In this document: positions 62,846 to 62,938 of the stretch, in pieces
Numbering within the stretch: the first letter of the stretch is position 1
Layout of the letters: every line of letters starts with the position of its first letter
Assembly: GCF_025352645.1 (NCBI RefSeq)
Contig: NZ_JANXSO010000035.1
Coordinates: 1 to 62,938 of the forward strand
Length of the DNA stretch: 62,938 bases
Direction of reading: 5' to 3'
Source: Iodobacter sp.
GTDB taxonomy: Bacteria; Pseudomonadota; Gammaproteobacteria; Burkholderiales; Chitinibacteraceae
Position numbers and translations under genes: made by a program
Notes under the pieces: generated by a model
The model's input: the letters and a program-made list of their open reading frames with translations, nothing else
Told to the model about the DNA's origin: nothing
Databases searched by the model: none

Positions 62846-62938
62846 ATGAAACTTAAAGAACTTGAACTTTATACCGACTTCCTCATTGCAACTTGCGGCA
62901 AAGCAACTGCGACAGGACTGGCCGACGCGCTGGATCAA
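62846..62938 (+). mobile_element. insertion sequence transposase, 5' part (truncated by window end)
   Basis: A frame opens at 62846 with MKLKELELYTDFLIATCGKA and TATGLADALDQ and runs off the window. The pattern resembles the N-terminus of IS4/IS701-like DDE transposases; family placement is from memory and uncertain. The motif CTGATGTTACGCACC just upstream (62803-62817) is a likely element end. The element lies about 65 bases after serC, so it may separate serC from its usual downstream genes. Confidence 0.6.

Overview
The window looks like chromosome of a betaproteobacterium of the order Neisseriales, most likely a Chromobacteriaceae or Chitinibacteraceae member such as Iodobacter. This is an inference from family resemblance, moderate GC content, a long LigA of the Neisseriales kind, a PHP phosphatase of the Chromobacterium Cv1693 type, and the rne/rluC/HAD/Rieske/sppA block. 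No tRNA, rRNA, CRISPR array or prophage was seen. The only mobile element is the first part of an insertion sequence at the right edge.

Layout. 0-2 kb: end of a copper/silver-type RND efflux operon (small Cys/His/Met-rich secreted protein, TolC-like channel, start of a CusB-like adaptor), minus strand. 2.2-5.8 kb: branched-chain amino acid ABC transporter livHMGF without a binding protein. 6.2-12.8 kb: rne (minus), divergent from rluC, a HAD phosphatase, a Rieske protein and an SppA-type peptidase with overlapping ends. 12.9-18.6 kb: an orphan MotB/MotD stator protein, then a reactive-sulfur module. In that module a BigR/SqrR-like ArsR repressor, two YeeE/YedE proteins and a SulP transporter diverge from a persulfide-dioxygenase-like Blh and a YedI protein, across a perfect AT-rich palindrome. 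18.9-25 kb: a PEP-CTERM protein, a gene-poor gap with a candidate small RNA, zipA, a lipoprotein and ligA.

25-37.3 kb is the accessory core. galU is read in frame from an upstream P22-Cro-like helix-turn-helix segment, preceded by two identical-arm palindromes exactly 50 bp apart. Then follow CDP-glucose genes (rfbF, rfbG), an RmlC-like epimerase, a C-methyltransferase, a PLP aminotransferase, a NeuD-like acyltransferase, a CmcI-like protein and a five-domain glycosyltransferase of about 1500 residues. From rfbG to the acyltransferase each gene overlaps the next. The cassette ends directly before fliC, so it may make and attach a branched, acylated amino sugar to flagellin. O-antigen is the main alternative.

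37.4-44.9 kb: flagellar filament block fliC (sigma-28 promoter; an EF-hand-like loop in the variable domain), flaG, an unusually long fliD, fliS, fliT, a DUF2802 protein, a FliK-like and a FlhB-tail-like protein. 44.9-57.6 kb: mostly housekeeping genes (MFS and NSS transporters, cysM, PHP phosphatase, YciO-type protein, M50 protease, trpS, S4 protein, WbuC, rarA, lolA, OmpA). 58-62.7 kb: gyrA, two PaaI-type thioesterases joined by a 22-codon coupling ORF, and serC, followed by the insertion sequence.

Most notable candidates: the Cro-GalU in-frame arrangement with paired operators, the CDP-sugar/giant-transferase cassette beside fliC, the EF-hand-like loop in flagellin, and the rfbF tail relic that records an allele exchange.
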